From Cordia subcordata (taxonomy: Eukaryota; Streptophyta; Magnoliopsida; Boraginales; Cordiaceae): a DNA stretch of 64,000 nt. Below are positions 49,570-61,590 of this stretch, piece after piece. A program made the position numbers and the translations under genes. The DNA is taken from assembly GCA_028554755.1 (NCBI GenBank), contig JAPTOF010000001.1:8042501-8106500 (forward strand). Reading direction: 5' to 3'. The stretch's first letter is position 1. Each line of letters starts with the position of its first letter. The notes under the pieces are model-generated. The model was not told where the DNA came from. It saw only the letters and a program-made list of their open reading frames with translations, and ran no database searches.

Positions 49570-51506
49570 TCACTGTTCGATTCTCATGCGATGAAGCAAG
49601 CTTTTCCCATCGAGTTTGCTTGAGAAAAGCATCCTCAAATAATCCTCATTGTCTACTGTTGAATATTTTGCTGCTTTTTCCTTTACCAGTTCAGGCAGAG
49701 GACCAATCTTTGTTCTCAAGTTTGGACCGTGAAATGCAGCAATTGAAAGTCTCTCCTTTTCAGAGTTTGCCATGGCTCTATGCTCAATGCTGCTATATTC
49801 ACCATTAGTCATTATCTGTGGAAAGAAGAATCAAAAGAGCTTGGATCAGATGTACAAACCAAGGCAATCTTGGATCTTGTCTAGCAACTGGCAAAAAGAT
49901 ATTGTAGAAGATTATGCGGAATTAGGCATGAAAAAAAGATAAAAAGAAAAACAATAAAAACGTAACGCAGATGGAGAACTAAAAATCTTCCTGAAACGTT
50001 ATTTGCTTTTTCATTTCAAATAGAACAATTCTCTGAATCAAAGAATGGTCGACAATTTCAAGGTATATTGTATCTTGCTGAGGCTGAAAAATCCAAGAAA
50101 AATTCCTATATCCTCGATTCAATGGAGAGAAATAAGTTTGGACTCAGGTCAGAGCGTAAGCTAGCGATACTTTCGGCTACTGGACTTTAGCCATCTTGGG
50201 TGCAGCATTTGGGCTGCTTCGCTTAGCAGCATGACGGTTGGATTGCTCTCCCACAACCCTGTTTTCATGGTTTAGACTGCTCCTATTTGGTTCTTGAAAG
50301 CAATAGAAAGCACACAGTTTTCACATGTCAAGGCATTATTAACTCAAAAAATTACCTCAGTTATGTCGCCAATGTTGACGATGATTGCTCCAGGAATGGG
50401 TTTAATGGGTACCCATTTATCCTTGTGTTTGATTTGCAGGCCTGGAACATCATTGACTTGAATCAGCAGTGTCAACCCCACAGCATCTGTGTGCGGAGTG
50501 ATGCCAAGAACTTTATTTGCCTGCAAACATGGTGGGTAGTAGTTCATTCTTATCCCTTGGTTACCATCTTCATACATGCTGTTGAGCTTGCCTGAGTCGA
50601 TCCCAAGGTTTATGGCCATCAGTCTAAGGAGCCTGATTGCCACGGCGTGCAGCTCTGCCGAGTACTTGTCTAGTGTTGATCTTATAAGAGCCAGTTTGAA
50701 ACGATCACATGAGTTCAAACGCTTATTGGTAAACTATGAAGTATCGGACACTTCCCCGAGGTCGCGTATCGCATGTCGGACACTAACGCTGGGAGGGGGA
50801 CGCGCCCTTTTTTTTTTTTTTTTTTCAATGACATCAAATGAGGATTAAAACCTGAAACTTTATTTGGTTTTTACCTGAATGAACTGGGAACAGTGGGCCA
50901 TACTTTCATGTTTCTCTGAGACACAGGAAGTGGGTAGAGGAATATCATGTCACCCCAATCCAGCTTTTGATCTTCAGACACAACAAAGGATTGGCCATAA
51001 CCTTCAACACTGTTTGGCAATTGTGCACAGGCCATCTTCTCCTCCAGTGGCAGCTTAAAGAACTCCTGAATGTCCACCTTCAATTTGTCGATTGCTGCCT
51101 CTGTCGCGCCGTGATTAATCAACTGTCACACCATCACAACTAAACTCATCAAACTATTCATGCACACAATTATCACAGCAGTGAAATTCCGGGGTCAATT
51201 CAGCTTCATTGGTTGCAAAAATTTCAAGAACATAAAACTAATCTGTCCTGTTTTTCGTACCTGGAAGAATCCCCAGTATTTACATGCGTCGTGAAGCTTT
51301 TCCATCTCATGTTCGTAGCCTGATCGATCTGTTGATAACCGGGCCATGTCGATCACTGGTACCGATTCATCGACAGAAACTTGATCAAGCTCAAGTTCTG
51401 GCCTGATATACCGATCAGGGATGTCTTTCAGCTGACCTGAAGCAAGTTGTTGTACATTTTGTACAGGGAGTGAACCACCATAGCCCTTTCTTATCTGAGG
51501 ATCCAT
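49570..51506 (-). CDS. SRG1-like 2-oxoglutarate/Fe(II) dioxygenase
   Basis: Exons 51261-51506, 50875-51122, 50356-50680 and 49570-49815 give 354 residues, the normal SRG1 / codeine-demethylase-like length. Seen: [44 protein letters not shown], iron ligands H228-x-D230 and H285 (IEHRAM), and 2-oxoglutarate site R295-x-S297. The last intron follows GDITE, as in the family. These DOXC-class enzymes act in the cytosol on flavonoids, alkaloids or hormones; the substrate is unknown. The acceptor of intron 2 is TATAAG rather than CAG. That intron also holds a GC-rich insert with a poly-A tail on the minus strand (50750-50825). The upstream region contains a tandem repeat array. Confidence 0.9.
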
Positions 51507-51716
51507 TTTAGCGTAAAAACACTCCTAGCCAGCTCAGGCTCCTTTTATAATGAATCCTGTTTCTGTTCCTAGCTATTTTTCTGGTCATCATTGTTTAGTG
51601 GTGATGGCGACTGAAAATGGACAACATTTCTTCTTTTTCGTTTTGTCCTTTTTCTAACCGCGTGCTGTTCTTTGTCAAACCCCCAAGCACTGATCCAGGC
51701 TCACGTGCGATTGTCA

Positions 51717-51916
51717 GGGCCAGTTTTGATTTCAAAAAAAATTACATTAAATTTATAATAATTATTTATTTTAATTTTTTTAAAAAATTAAAATTCTTCA
51801 AAAAAAATTTTAATATAATTTTTTTAAAAGTTAAAATTTTTAACTTTTTAAAAAAATTTATTTTTCAAAAATTATTAAAAAAAGTATTTTAAAAAAAAAT
51901 TAATTTAAACAAGCCC
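51717..51916. mobile_element. TTTGGATTGA-family MITE, copy 5, with empty-site evidence
   Basis: Runs from GGGCCAGTTTTGATTTC to TTTAAACAAGCCC, with flanks TCA and TTA. The next repeat unit of the promoter array has the unoccupied form GATTGTTAGATTGTGATGG. The insertion therefore duplicated a 3-bp TTA, later altered to TCA on the left. Confidence 0.82.
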
Positions 51917-52107
51917 TTAAACTGTGATGGAGACAAAAGATTGAGAGGACTTATCTTTTTCCTTTTTTTTTTTTTTTTTGTTCTTTTCTATTCCAACTAC
52001 GTGCCGCCCTTTGTCAAATTTACCCGAGCACTGATTCCAGGCTCATGAACGATTGTTAGATTGTGATGGAGGCAGAAAATAGACGGCCTTTACGTCTTCT
52101 TTGTTTC

Positions 52108-52127
52108 ATATATATATATATATATAT
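52108..52127. repeat. (TA)n microsatellite
   Basis: About ten TA repeats inside unit 3 of the promoter array. Confidence 0.9.
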
Positions 52128-52361
52128 CAACCACATGCCGCCCTTGTCGCGCCTCCAAGCACAGTAGGCTCATGAGCGATTGTTATGCAGATAGAGAATA
52201 GAAAGGCCTTTCTTCTTCTTTGTTCTTTTTTTTTTCCCAACGACGTGCTATTCTCTGTCTTTTTCTTGATAACCACGATCGCCTCGCCGGCCAAAAGATA
52301 TTTAAATAACCACGACTCTATCCGATTTCACAGCGATAGTAGTTGTCTAGTGGTAGTTTAT

Positions 52362-52578
52362 GGGCCGGTTTGATTGGTTTTTTTTTTTAAATATTTTTTT
52401 CATAATTTTTAAAAATATTTTTTTAAGTTAAAAATTCTGATTTTTTAAAAAAATTGTATTTAATTTTTTTTTAGAATTTTAATTTTTTGAAAGTTAAATC
52501 ATATAATTATTACAAAAATAATATAACTTTTTTTTAAAAAAAATATTTTTTCTTAAAAAAAGTTAATCCAAACAAGCC
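52362..52578. mobile_element. TTTGGATTGA-family MITE, copy 6
   Basis: GGGCCGGTTTGATTGG at the left and GTTAATCCAAACAAGCC at the right. TTA occurs next to both ends (52358-52360, one base from the left end, and 52579 on), compatible with a 3-bp TTA duplication. Confidence 0.78.
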
Positions 52579-55159
52579 TTATATACTTTATGAGGGAGAG
52601 GATCCAAAATCAATTACTTTTAGATATAAATATTGTATTATTGAACTTTAATCTTTTTTATAATTTAAATAGTAAAGTGTATCTTATGCTCCAAGTCAAA
52701 TAAAATTTTTTAAAACTCATTAATACTCTATACCTTAAAGAATTTTGCTCAATTTCTTCAAAAATTTTGCCCCAATACCACTTAGGTGGCAATAAATAAG
52801 GACCTCCAAACGCTAGAATTAGAATTCTGTGCTCATTAAGGTCAAGAATAGCGGCCTTAGCCAATCTTATCTACTCATTATCCCACTCTTTCTCCCACCT
52901 TTTCTTTTTTTTTTTTTCCCACATTTATCACATCTACTTAGCTGATCATTGCAGACATGTTATGCTTTGGAACCTTCCACCATTTTAAAATTATATAATT
53001 TTTTGCTAATAAGTGCGTCGTGTATTGACCATATTGTTTACGAAACCTTTTTCTAAATCGCAATAAATATGCCATTTGCTATATAATTAAGTGATCAGTC
53101 CAATGAAAAAATATTACTACTAATAGATTTTAATTTGACAAAATTTATATTGCACCTCCTACCCCACACGGGTCTTATTCTAATATTTAGCAAATCTCTT
53201 TACTTTTTAAGAAAAAGTTATGGATTATTTTTAATATAAATTTTGCAAGTTGTCCTTTCTTTTTACGAGGGGTTAGAGAACTATTATTAACCGGTCGTAC
53301 AATTCCCAAGATTATTTGTCATTGTCTATTCCCCCTTCCATTCCTCGTAATTTCTTCAATTGTAAGGGAAAATATGATACATACTCCAATTTATTTTTCT
53401 GACTCATGATATTTTGATATTTTTGCTTTGAATTGGCATTTCTTTGTATTTATGTTAATAGTCTTTGTATCCTGCGCAGCTTGTTATGACGGGTTAACTA
53501 ATGTGTGGTGTGTGGTGCAACGTCTGCTTCAGTTAGGTGTAACAAGTCACTGGCACGCATTTACTTGAAATTGTTATTAAATTTCAACTGCATGTGATAT
53601 GTAAGATGCGGGACTAAAATATCACTATTAAAAATAAGAAAATATTGACAAACATCAAACATGAAAAAAAAAAAATTAAAAACTCTTCATGGTATTAACC
53701 CCTTGAAATATAATATCATCTATCCATCTCTTAAGTTATGTATCAACCAGACCTAGAGCTATAGGGAAGCAAACTTCTGAAAATCATAGAGCCTGATTGA
53801 AAACTGTTTTCTAGAATCAATTTTTAGTTTTTAAAAATAAAAAATTTGTATGGGTAGAGTTTTTTTTTTTTCCAGTTTTTAAAAATTGTTGTCAAGATAT
53901 GTGTTTTTATATAAGCTTAGATTCTGCTCCTTTTTATTTTTATTGTGTGCAATGTTTGTGTTAGTTTCTGCTCAACCTTTACCTGAGATGTATTTCTATT
54001 TGATGCTTTACGTATTTTTTCCCCCCTTTTTCAAGGGTTTTTAACGTTTGTTTGTGTTAAGTATGGAGGATGCAACTTATTTTTCTTCTTTTCTTATTGC
54101 ATCTATTTTTGCAATAGATGATTCTCTAGGTTTTTTACACCTAACAAACATGTACAAAGTTTATCTTGGAGCAACAAAAAAATTAATACAATCATACGCT
54201 GAATTCTATTTCCAGCTTTTGCTGATCACTAAGATGACCATTTTGAACTGTCTTAGTTTATTGTCATCAATCAATAGGTCCAAAAGTCTCGTAGAAATAT
54301 ATTCAAAACACTAATTTACTTTTCGTTCGACAAAATAAATATGCAAATGTGTGGTAACGGTCAAAGGCTTTAATAAATGTACATTTTTCTCTTACTAAAG
54401 TTAAGACATAAAATAATTTAATGCTTAATTGTTGGATGTAGAAACTATTAGCGTGACTCCAAGTGAAACGTTACTCCCATGTTCCACTATTACTACTATT
54501 ATCATTATTATCTAGCTTTGCTTAGTGTAGATTATGATTAGAATATTCAAAAGTGGATGTATTCAAAATTCAAACTAATTGAAAGCAGATTTCATTGGCA
54601 AAGGAACAAATGATCTTTATCTATTAGTTTCTTCATAACAATAACGCAAGAGATTTTATTCTTTATCCCATAAAATTGGTGTTTTGGCATTGAAGTATAT
54701 ATTGGCCGACCACTATTGAATCCTTTGATGTCAATTCTTGTTAATGAATAATCAGGAAAATGCAATGCTCAGAGTCAAGATTTCCGGCTGGTTGAATTAA
54801 CATAATTTGAATAAGAGTTGCTTTGAGCTGTATGACGCAATCTATGATGCATTGATGGTATTATTGTTGAAATTTTCATGATGGATGATCAATTATGATC
54901 AAGTAGCTCAAGTATTTAGCATGTTGAATTTCACTAGTTTCATTTTAATGGCAATTGATTTAATATTTTCTTCCTTTATATTAATCATATAAACCCTGTT
55001 TCATGGTTAATGTTTCTTTTGGTTGGAATTGTTGGTATACTTGTTTGTATGCCTGTTGATTGGCATATTGTGTATGATATTTAATAATATTGAAATTCTT
55101 GCATTTTGTATAAATGGCAACTGAGAGACTAATTCACAAAAGTCCACTTTAGATGAGTG

Positions 55160-55620
55160 TGATTGTCAAATCTTTTATTGACAACATGGTTGAAAAGTCA
55201 ACAAAGGGGTATGAAAAGTAATGTCTTTTTACCTAAAGTTTGGAGTCACATATTAAGTGCACTTAATACAAGGACCCATTGCAAATTTACTATGAAACAA
55301 GTTAAGCAAAAGTATAATAAGTTGAGGTCAAAACATAAATAGTTTTCTCATCTCTTTATTGCTGAAGAAGTTTGGCAAACCTAACTTCGAGTATATACTA
55401 AACTTTTTGTTTTATTTACATGGTGATAATAATGTCATTAGTAGAAATTTTATATTTTTCTTCTAAGCACACCCTAATGCTGCACCATTTCGAAAAGATG
55501 GCTTGGAGCATTGCAATTTACTGGGAATAATTTTCAACAAAAGTACTGCAATTGGAGTCCTTCGCCATTCATCCATCCAAGACCCACCCAACTCAAACGA
55601 AGAGCAAGAACTTAAAAATT
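55160..55620 (+). pseudogene. Myb/SANT-like domain remnant (L10-interacting MYB / PIF-Harbinger ORF1 type)
   Basis: Broken frames read VWSHILSALNTRTHCKFTMK then QVKQKYNKLRSKHK, and later AHPNAAPFRKDGLEHCNLLG followed by IIFNKSTAIGVL and SNEEQEL. This order (Trp-helix, KQVK.KYN.LR, then HP.A..FR..GLEH...L..IF) is that of plant Myb_DNA-bind_3 / L10-interacting MYB proteins, also found as ORF1 of PIF/Harbinger elements. Stops at about 55338 and 55622 and several frameshifts break it. It could be a decayed gene or part of a dead transposon. Confidence 0.62.
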
Positions 55621-55754
55621 AATATCTTAACGAACCAGCACACCGCACATAGTGAAAAGTATAAGATTCAAGTTCAAGAGTGTAGGTCTTACATTCTGCA
55701 TATTTATAAAGTCATGCATATTCTCAAAAAGAAGAGAAATTCAAAAAAAATGTT

Positions 55755-56060
55755 TTGCTGCCTTCATGGTTGACATGCATAAAGCCTTTGACCAAGGCTA
55801 AAAGGGACTTTCTCCATTGCCTAGTGGCTAAACTTGGTTTTCACCCATCTTGGAATGCTTGCATTCTTACACAAGCTTTATCATCTCTCGTTGCCAATTG
55901 TGAATCTAGAGGTTTGGTTAATGGTATCAAGTTCTCCACTTCTTGCCCACCGCTGACCCGTTTGTTTTTATACAGATGATGCTATTTTGTTCTTTCAAGC
56001 TAATTTACTCTCAATTTGTTTTGGGTCGAAACATCAATCTTAATAAGTTGCTTTAGCTCT
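55755..56060 (+). mobile_element. LINE reverse transcriptase fragment
   Basis: Out-of-frame pieces read VDMHKAFDQ, then RDFLHCLVAKLGFHPSWNAC, SRGLVNGIKFS, and YTDDAILFFQANLL, the last matching the F/YADD active-site motif region of plant LINE polymerases. The pieces are in the right order but frameshifted and partly deleted. Upstream and downstream LINE parts are absent. Confidence 0.75.
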
Positions 56061-57319
56061 AATAGCTGTAACCATCTCAAGATCGAGTTATGTGATTTTT
56101 TTGGTAGCTAATAAAGCTTATAGGAGTGTTATCCTCGATTTTTGGTTAATTTTCTAACACCCACTAGGCTTTCTCTTTTGCTTTGTTTTGATTTTGTACC
56201 TAAAGGAATCGACTATTGCTTCGGTAATTTCTTTCTCTTTTAATATCACCGTTCCTCTTGACAAAAAAATAATAATAATAACACACTATTTTTCTGTGAC
56301 TTTTGCACCAAGTTTGAAGTGACCCGAGAATCTGGCCTATATTTTTTGTTACGTTTTTCAGGTTTCTCATTGGTATGTGTAGTATACGTAGAAATTACAG
56401 AATATAATTGAAATTAAAAAAAATGTTATAGGGCTTAGAATAATTTAAAAGGTTGTCAAAAGAAAGATTGCTGGTTTAGGATGTATGTGATACCAATTGT
56501 AGACTTTTATTTTAGTTAATTCGTGAAATGTGCCTTACTATGAAAATAAATTTATTATGAATTTCCAGAAGCTGTGTTACTTGTGAAATTGTTGAACTAA
56601 TTCAACTATTTACTACATCCCAACTCCGTGTCCAATGCAAGCCCAAGAAATCAAATATCCATTAAAAATAGGGCAAATAGTTGTATTATCTTATATTATA
56701 GACAACTGAAAAAAATTTAAATGATCTTAAAGGGTATTCATAATTGGAATTATATATGTAAATAAGGACGATATAGGAAGGTCATGGGAAATATATGGCG
56801 CAAATGAATAATAGCTGAAATGTACTTGAGGGTAAAAGTGTAAATTAGGTGTAGGATAAGTTACGTTGGAGAAGTATCTTGCATATAATATCACGTCATA
56901 AAAGATGGGTATTTTGTTTATATTACAAAAATGGTGATGGTGAATTTCAATTTAAGAAGGAAGAATGCTCATCATTGTGGTTCTTCCTTTAATATATAGT
57001 ATAAACAGATTATTTTTAACATGCTTCCTCATATGATACTACATTAAGATTAATCAATTATCTAAAGGAGGAGTTAAATTTAAAAAAAAAACGTTATTTA
57101 ACATTATTGATCATCTTAATTAAACACAAGGGGTGTTTAAACAAAAAATAAAAAATAAAAAAATGAAAACCTTATTTAATATTATTCATCTTTTTAATTA
57201 AATTTCATTCGCCAGTCTTAAATTCCAAGTGTTTAGGAGTAAAATTTGTTGTAGAGCAGAATTTGGAAGAATTAAATAAACCTCAATACATGCATGAGTA
57301 AATAACACAAGTGAGCAGA

Positions 57320-59680
57320 TCATGGGCAAATGGGATTCCTACCAGGCCCTCCATAATAAAATTCAGGGTCTTCAACATAATCACCCTGGTAGAAAACATC
57401 ATAGCAATCATACTCATCCGAGTAAGCATTAACCCACTCTGGAAATCTCAACTCCAACGAGTTTTCAAGTACTCGCATTCTCTTGATGTAGCCTGAGTTG
57501 CCAAGTATCTCAGGGAAGCCTCCACTGCCCATGGCGGTCGCCGTGTGCGGATGATGGCTTCCAACTTTCGGGCTGTAAACTTCACCACCCCATTGAACCG
57601 TCTCAGCATGGTATCTCATCAGAGTGAAGAGCTCTGGTGGCCAGTATCCGATGTTGACCCTCTCCCCGTATTGCACCCACCAGTTTTTCGTGTGCGGATC
57701 CTGGAATCCGAAAAAAACGGGGAGAGGATCCTGTTAGGGATTGGCTCCCTAGATCATTAAAGGTCTGTTTGGATTGATTTTTTTTAAAAGAGTTTTTTTT
57801 TTTAATAATTTTTAAAAAATAATTTTTTTTAAGAAGTTAAAAATTTTGGCTTTTAAAAAAAATTGTATTTGAGTTTTCTTTAGAATTTCAGTTTTTTTGA
57901 AAGTTAAATAAAATAATTATTGCAAATTTAATACAATTTTTTAAAGAAAAAAAGTACTTCTTTTGAGAAAAAAAGTACTTCTTTTGAGGAAAAAAGCCAA
58001 TCCAAACTGGTCCAAAGTTTAACAACTAAAAGGATTAATTAGATATTAGAAGCAATCAATCTCCAGTTTCTGACATGGTGGATGTAGAGTGTAATTTCGT
58101 ACGGGAGGTCGGTGATGGGATAGATTGCAGCGCCGAGCGCTATCTCGTTGCTGGTTTGAACAAATCCAGGGCAAGTGAGATCAAAGCAACCTGTTTCATT
58201 TGATGCATCAACCTATCAATTGAAGTTAAAATGTCATCTATTTTTGTAAACGTGTACCAATTTGACCAATAAATAAATAAAAAAAAAGGCGTATCAAGAC
58301 AGTCTCCAAAAAACAAAACTAGCATTAAGCAAAAGTTACTGATGATACTCAGATGTCACTAATGCTGTTACGGTTACTGGATAGCTAAAAGCGGATCTGA
58401 GATGGAAGATCACTCACAGTCCAATACACAAAAAGGCGAGTTTGCCTGTCCCCATAAACCAGTGGATTTACCTATAAAAAGAACGATCAGCAATGAATCA
58501 CACTGTAGTGTATGAAGTTTTATATCTATCATTTAACACATTAAGCATCAGAGGATGAAAAACACTAAAAATGCGGGAGTGACTTTAAATGTGTAGAGAT
58601 ACAACAACTGACCGCCCATCCGGATTCAACTGCCTCGTAATGATAATACGCGCCACTCCTGAGAGCGATTCTTGAAGTGCTGTACTCATTATCTGCTTCA
58701 ACCCGAGGATTCCAGACCTTAATATCTCCTTTGGCCCCCAGGTACCTGTACCCCTCAGTATGCAGAATTGCCAGCTGCTCACATGATAAGAAGTTGAATA
58801 GGCAATAATGTTATTCAAGTCTTGCTAGTTTTTCAATTCCAGGCTACAAATAACTGTAAATGCATATATGTAGCTGAGAACAATGGTATTCAATTCCTCG
58901 GTGAAGATCAAGCAGGAAGCGTATACCGAATGGTTAGGCTGGGTAAGGTAGACTTGCTTATTGTTGTTATCAAATCGCTCGCCGTGATTGAATATACTGA
59001 ACCTGTGCCTGCCATAGTTATTATATGTTCGATTTCCTTTTCGAGCATTCTTTCTTCGTGCCCTTCGAATAGGAATCATCCCTTTAGGACAGCTTCCGCT
59101 TCTCTGCCAAAGCTGTGTTGTCACAGTTATAGGAGTCTTATCACTAGTGGCAGCCATTGCCATTGTTTTCCATTCGTAGCTTGGTGTCATCTGACATAAA
59201 ACAGGGGTTTCAAATTGATAAAGTCTTCACAGATAAACTAAATGGTGAAAAGAACATAGAAAAAATGATCAGAAGTAAAAAAACAGGCCTGGATTTTGTG
59301 ATTTCGCAAAGCTGGATGATCAAACGCTGGCTGCTTTTTGATGTCAATGCAATCAATTACATCTCCATCTTCACTCTGCAATTGCAGCTCAAGATTGCTT
59401 TAATGATTTCTGTTAAACTTTAAACTATATTCCGTAAATACATAACACATTTTCGTATTAATCCGGCACGAAAAAACCCATTTCCGGGTGGAGAAAAATG
59501 TGATGAAGATTACGCAACCTGGATGCTTTTCGCATTATGGTGTTTGTGAATAGCTGCTTCTTTTTCAAATCCCATGGATTCCAGCGAAAAGATAGATCGA
59601 TTTTCTGCAAAAGTACTAAGGCCAGCAGCAGCCAAACTTATGTCTAAACATAGGATAAGCATCCATTTGAGCACCATCAT
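57320..59680 (-). CDS. Neprosin-domain protein (secreted glutamic peptidase family)
   Basis: Seven exons: 59519-59680, 59289-59375, 58927-59190, 58613-58774, 58418-58471, 58075-58212 and 57320-57700; 1248 nt, 415 residues, phase 0 throughout. A signal peptide ([20 protein letters not shown]) is followed by the neprosin activation part ([20 protein letters not shown]) and the neprosin domain ([45 protein letters not shown]). The two glutamates spaced like the catalytic pair of Nepenthes neprosin are present: E221 in AVESGW and E329 in WGGEV. The protein may therefore be a prolyl endopeptidase, but most plant members are uncharacterised. Intron 2 would use a GC donor. Start at the first of two adjacent ATGs. 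A MITE sits in intron 6. Confidence 0.9.
57762..58013. mobile_element. TTTGGATTGA-family MITE, copy 7
   Basis: GGTCTGTTTGGATTGATTTT at the left and GCCAATCCAAACTGGTCC at the right are clean inverted ends of a 252-bp element in neprosin intron 6. An internal 20-bp step (AAGTACTTCTTTTGAG twice) is a small duplication. Confidence 0.85.
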
Positions 59681-61590
59681 CACTCAAGAAAATTTGTGTT
59701 GCAGTGTCATGAAGAGATAATAGGAGGGAGATGTTATCATCATTATCATTATATATTCTAAAAAGAAAAACACCTTTGACACGTGTCAAGCATATAATTT
59801 GTTTGTTAAGAATTTAATTAGATTTGAAATAATATTAAAATAAGATCTCATCATACAAACAAATCTAAACAGATATATACCCATCATAACAAAATCTTAA
59901 AAAAATTGTCATATTGGATATTACTAAATATTAAAATCTTAGTTATTTAGTAATTTGAAGGGTTGAATCTAAACTTACTCAATAATGCTAAATTTAAATC
60001 TCCTTAGATAAGATAATATGCAATCTAGTAGAAGAACTAATATGCAATCTAAACAGCAAATGTCTGCATGACTTATAAGCTTATTTGGGACTGTAAAAAG
60101 GTATTTAAAATGGGTGTTTTTCTCTAAGAGCTTATAAGCTGCAAAATAAGCAAAGCCAAACAGGCTCTTACCTTCCAATCATTCAGAACTCAGTTACATG
60201 TTACAAAGATTGAAAATAGAACAAAAGAATCAGCTGCTGGAAAGATGATGATAGTAACAAATCCAATGCTTATTGAGTGACCAGTGAGATATGGCAGATC
60301 AATGATTCATGACCATACCTCAGAAACATACACATGCATCTTTGTTGCTTAGGATTGAAATTCTAAGATCCGTTGATCGGTTTCAATCAATCTTTTCCCA
60401 AAAATGGATGGTGGTTGGGAGATGAATTACAGAAATTTTTTTTTTTTTTAACTTGGATTGGAAATCAATAGTCAGATTCTCCAATTTTATGCCATTGTTT
60501 TATTAAGCTAGCCAGTTAACATCCAATTTTAATGTCTCCTTATTTTGTTGGAATCATACGCATTTGATAAATCCTGGCCTGTCCCGTAACGCTACATTAC
60601 GGACCTAGGCCCAACCCAACTTGGTAGAAGCTGGGTCAGGCCCATAACAAGCTGGGCTGGGCCAAACCTACTTGCCATGTTAAAGAATAACCCATAATAT
60701 TATAATGTGTGTGCACCCGTAATGCATTAAACTTAATTAGAGAGTTACAATTGTCACAAATTAAAATTATTCTACGCCAAGAAAAAGAAAAAATAACGGT
60801 TACACAAGAGAAGAATTTTTTTTAAAAAAAGGTCAAAATTACAACAATAGCAAAAAATTAAAAAGAAAAGGAGAAACAAATTTGACCGGAGTACTATAAA
60901 AAATTACACATGTAGAAAAAAACCTTCAACTAAAAAGACTTTTTAACTGTAAGACTATCATGCTATAAAAGTCTTGCATAAAGAATAATGCTCTATTGCA
61001 ACACTTGGCCTTCCCGATCAACAACAATCTTAATATATCCTCTGATCATACTATAAACAATGGATAGGATCTTGAGCATACATTTGGGGGAGGGGGAGAA
61101 ACTTTCCACCGTTGTCTTTTTCATGTGTTGATTCTTATCGGCATTACAAATTTACAAAAAATTTTAACACAAAGATTATAGGACACCAAGAATGCTTTCT
61201 GTTATTCTTTATATATGATAGACTTTATACATTAAATATGAAATATAGCAAAAATCTTATTATATAAGAAGATTTCTAAATATTTTTACGGGTCATCGTT
61301 ATTGGTATTTGATCTCAATTTATCTCTATTATTACAAAATATTTTATATTAATCGTTAATTTTCACAAACTTAACTAAAATAATTTTTTATTTTAAGATA
61401 TTAATATTATTCCTTAATTTTTTACAAACTTATTTAAATTGATTTCCAACCTATCAACAAAATGAGTACAGCAAGTGAGGACAAATTGATAGATTTATGA
61501 AACATTTAAAACTAAAATAAATAAATTGAGACGATAAAACTAGTTTAACTACGTCCATTAAATCTTATAGACGAACATATTACATATGTA
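59681..61590. other. Intergenic region upstream of the neprosin gene
   Basis: The neprosin promoter should lie just right of 59680. The rest is AT-rich. A short block rich in GGCC/GGGC (60578-60680) stands out from its surroundings, and a foldback-like piece with CTTATAAGCT lies near 60070-60175. No gene found. Confidence 0.5.

Larger units (their letters stand above)
51601..52260. repeat. Degenerate tandem array upstream of the SRG1-like gene
   Basis: Four units of about 120-140 bp (51601-51716, 51923-52055, 52063-52181, 52182-52260) share GTGATGG...GAAAAT, a CT-rich TTCTTCTTTGTTCTTTT, ACGTGC.G..CTTTGTC, CAAGCACTGAT and CAGGCTCATGAGCGATTGTTA. It starts 95 bp upstream of the ATG. MITE copy 5 separates units 1 and 2. 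Confidence 0.78.
51507..57319. other. Intergenic region with promoter array and transposon remnants
   Basis: Holds the SRG1-like promoter with a tandem array (51601-52260), MITE copies 5 and 6, a Myb/SANT-like ORF remnant (about 55160-55620) and a LINE reverse transcriptase fragment (55755-56060). 52600-55100 and 56100-57300 are AT-rich and show nothing I can name. Confidence 0.55.

Noticed and set aside
60036..60180. Foldback with CTTATAAGCT and GCCAAACAGGCTC
   Set aside because: Resembles decayed MITE ends, but only one clear border was seen and no target duplication.
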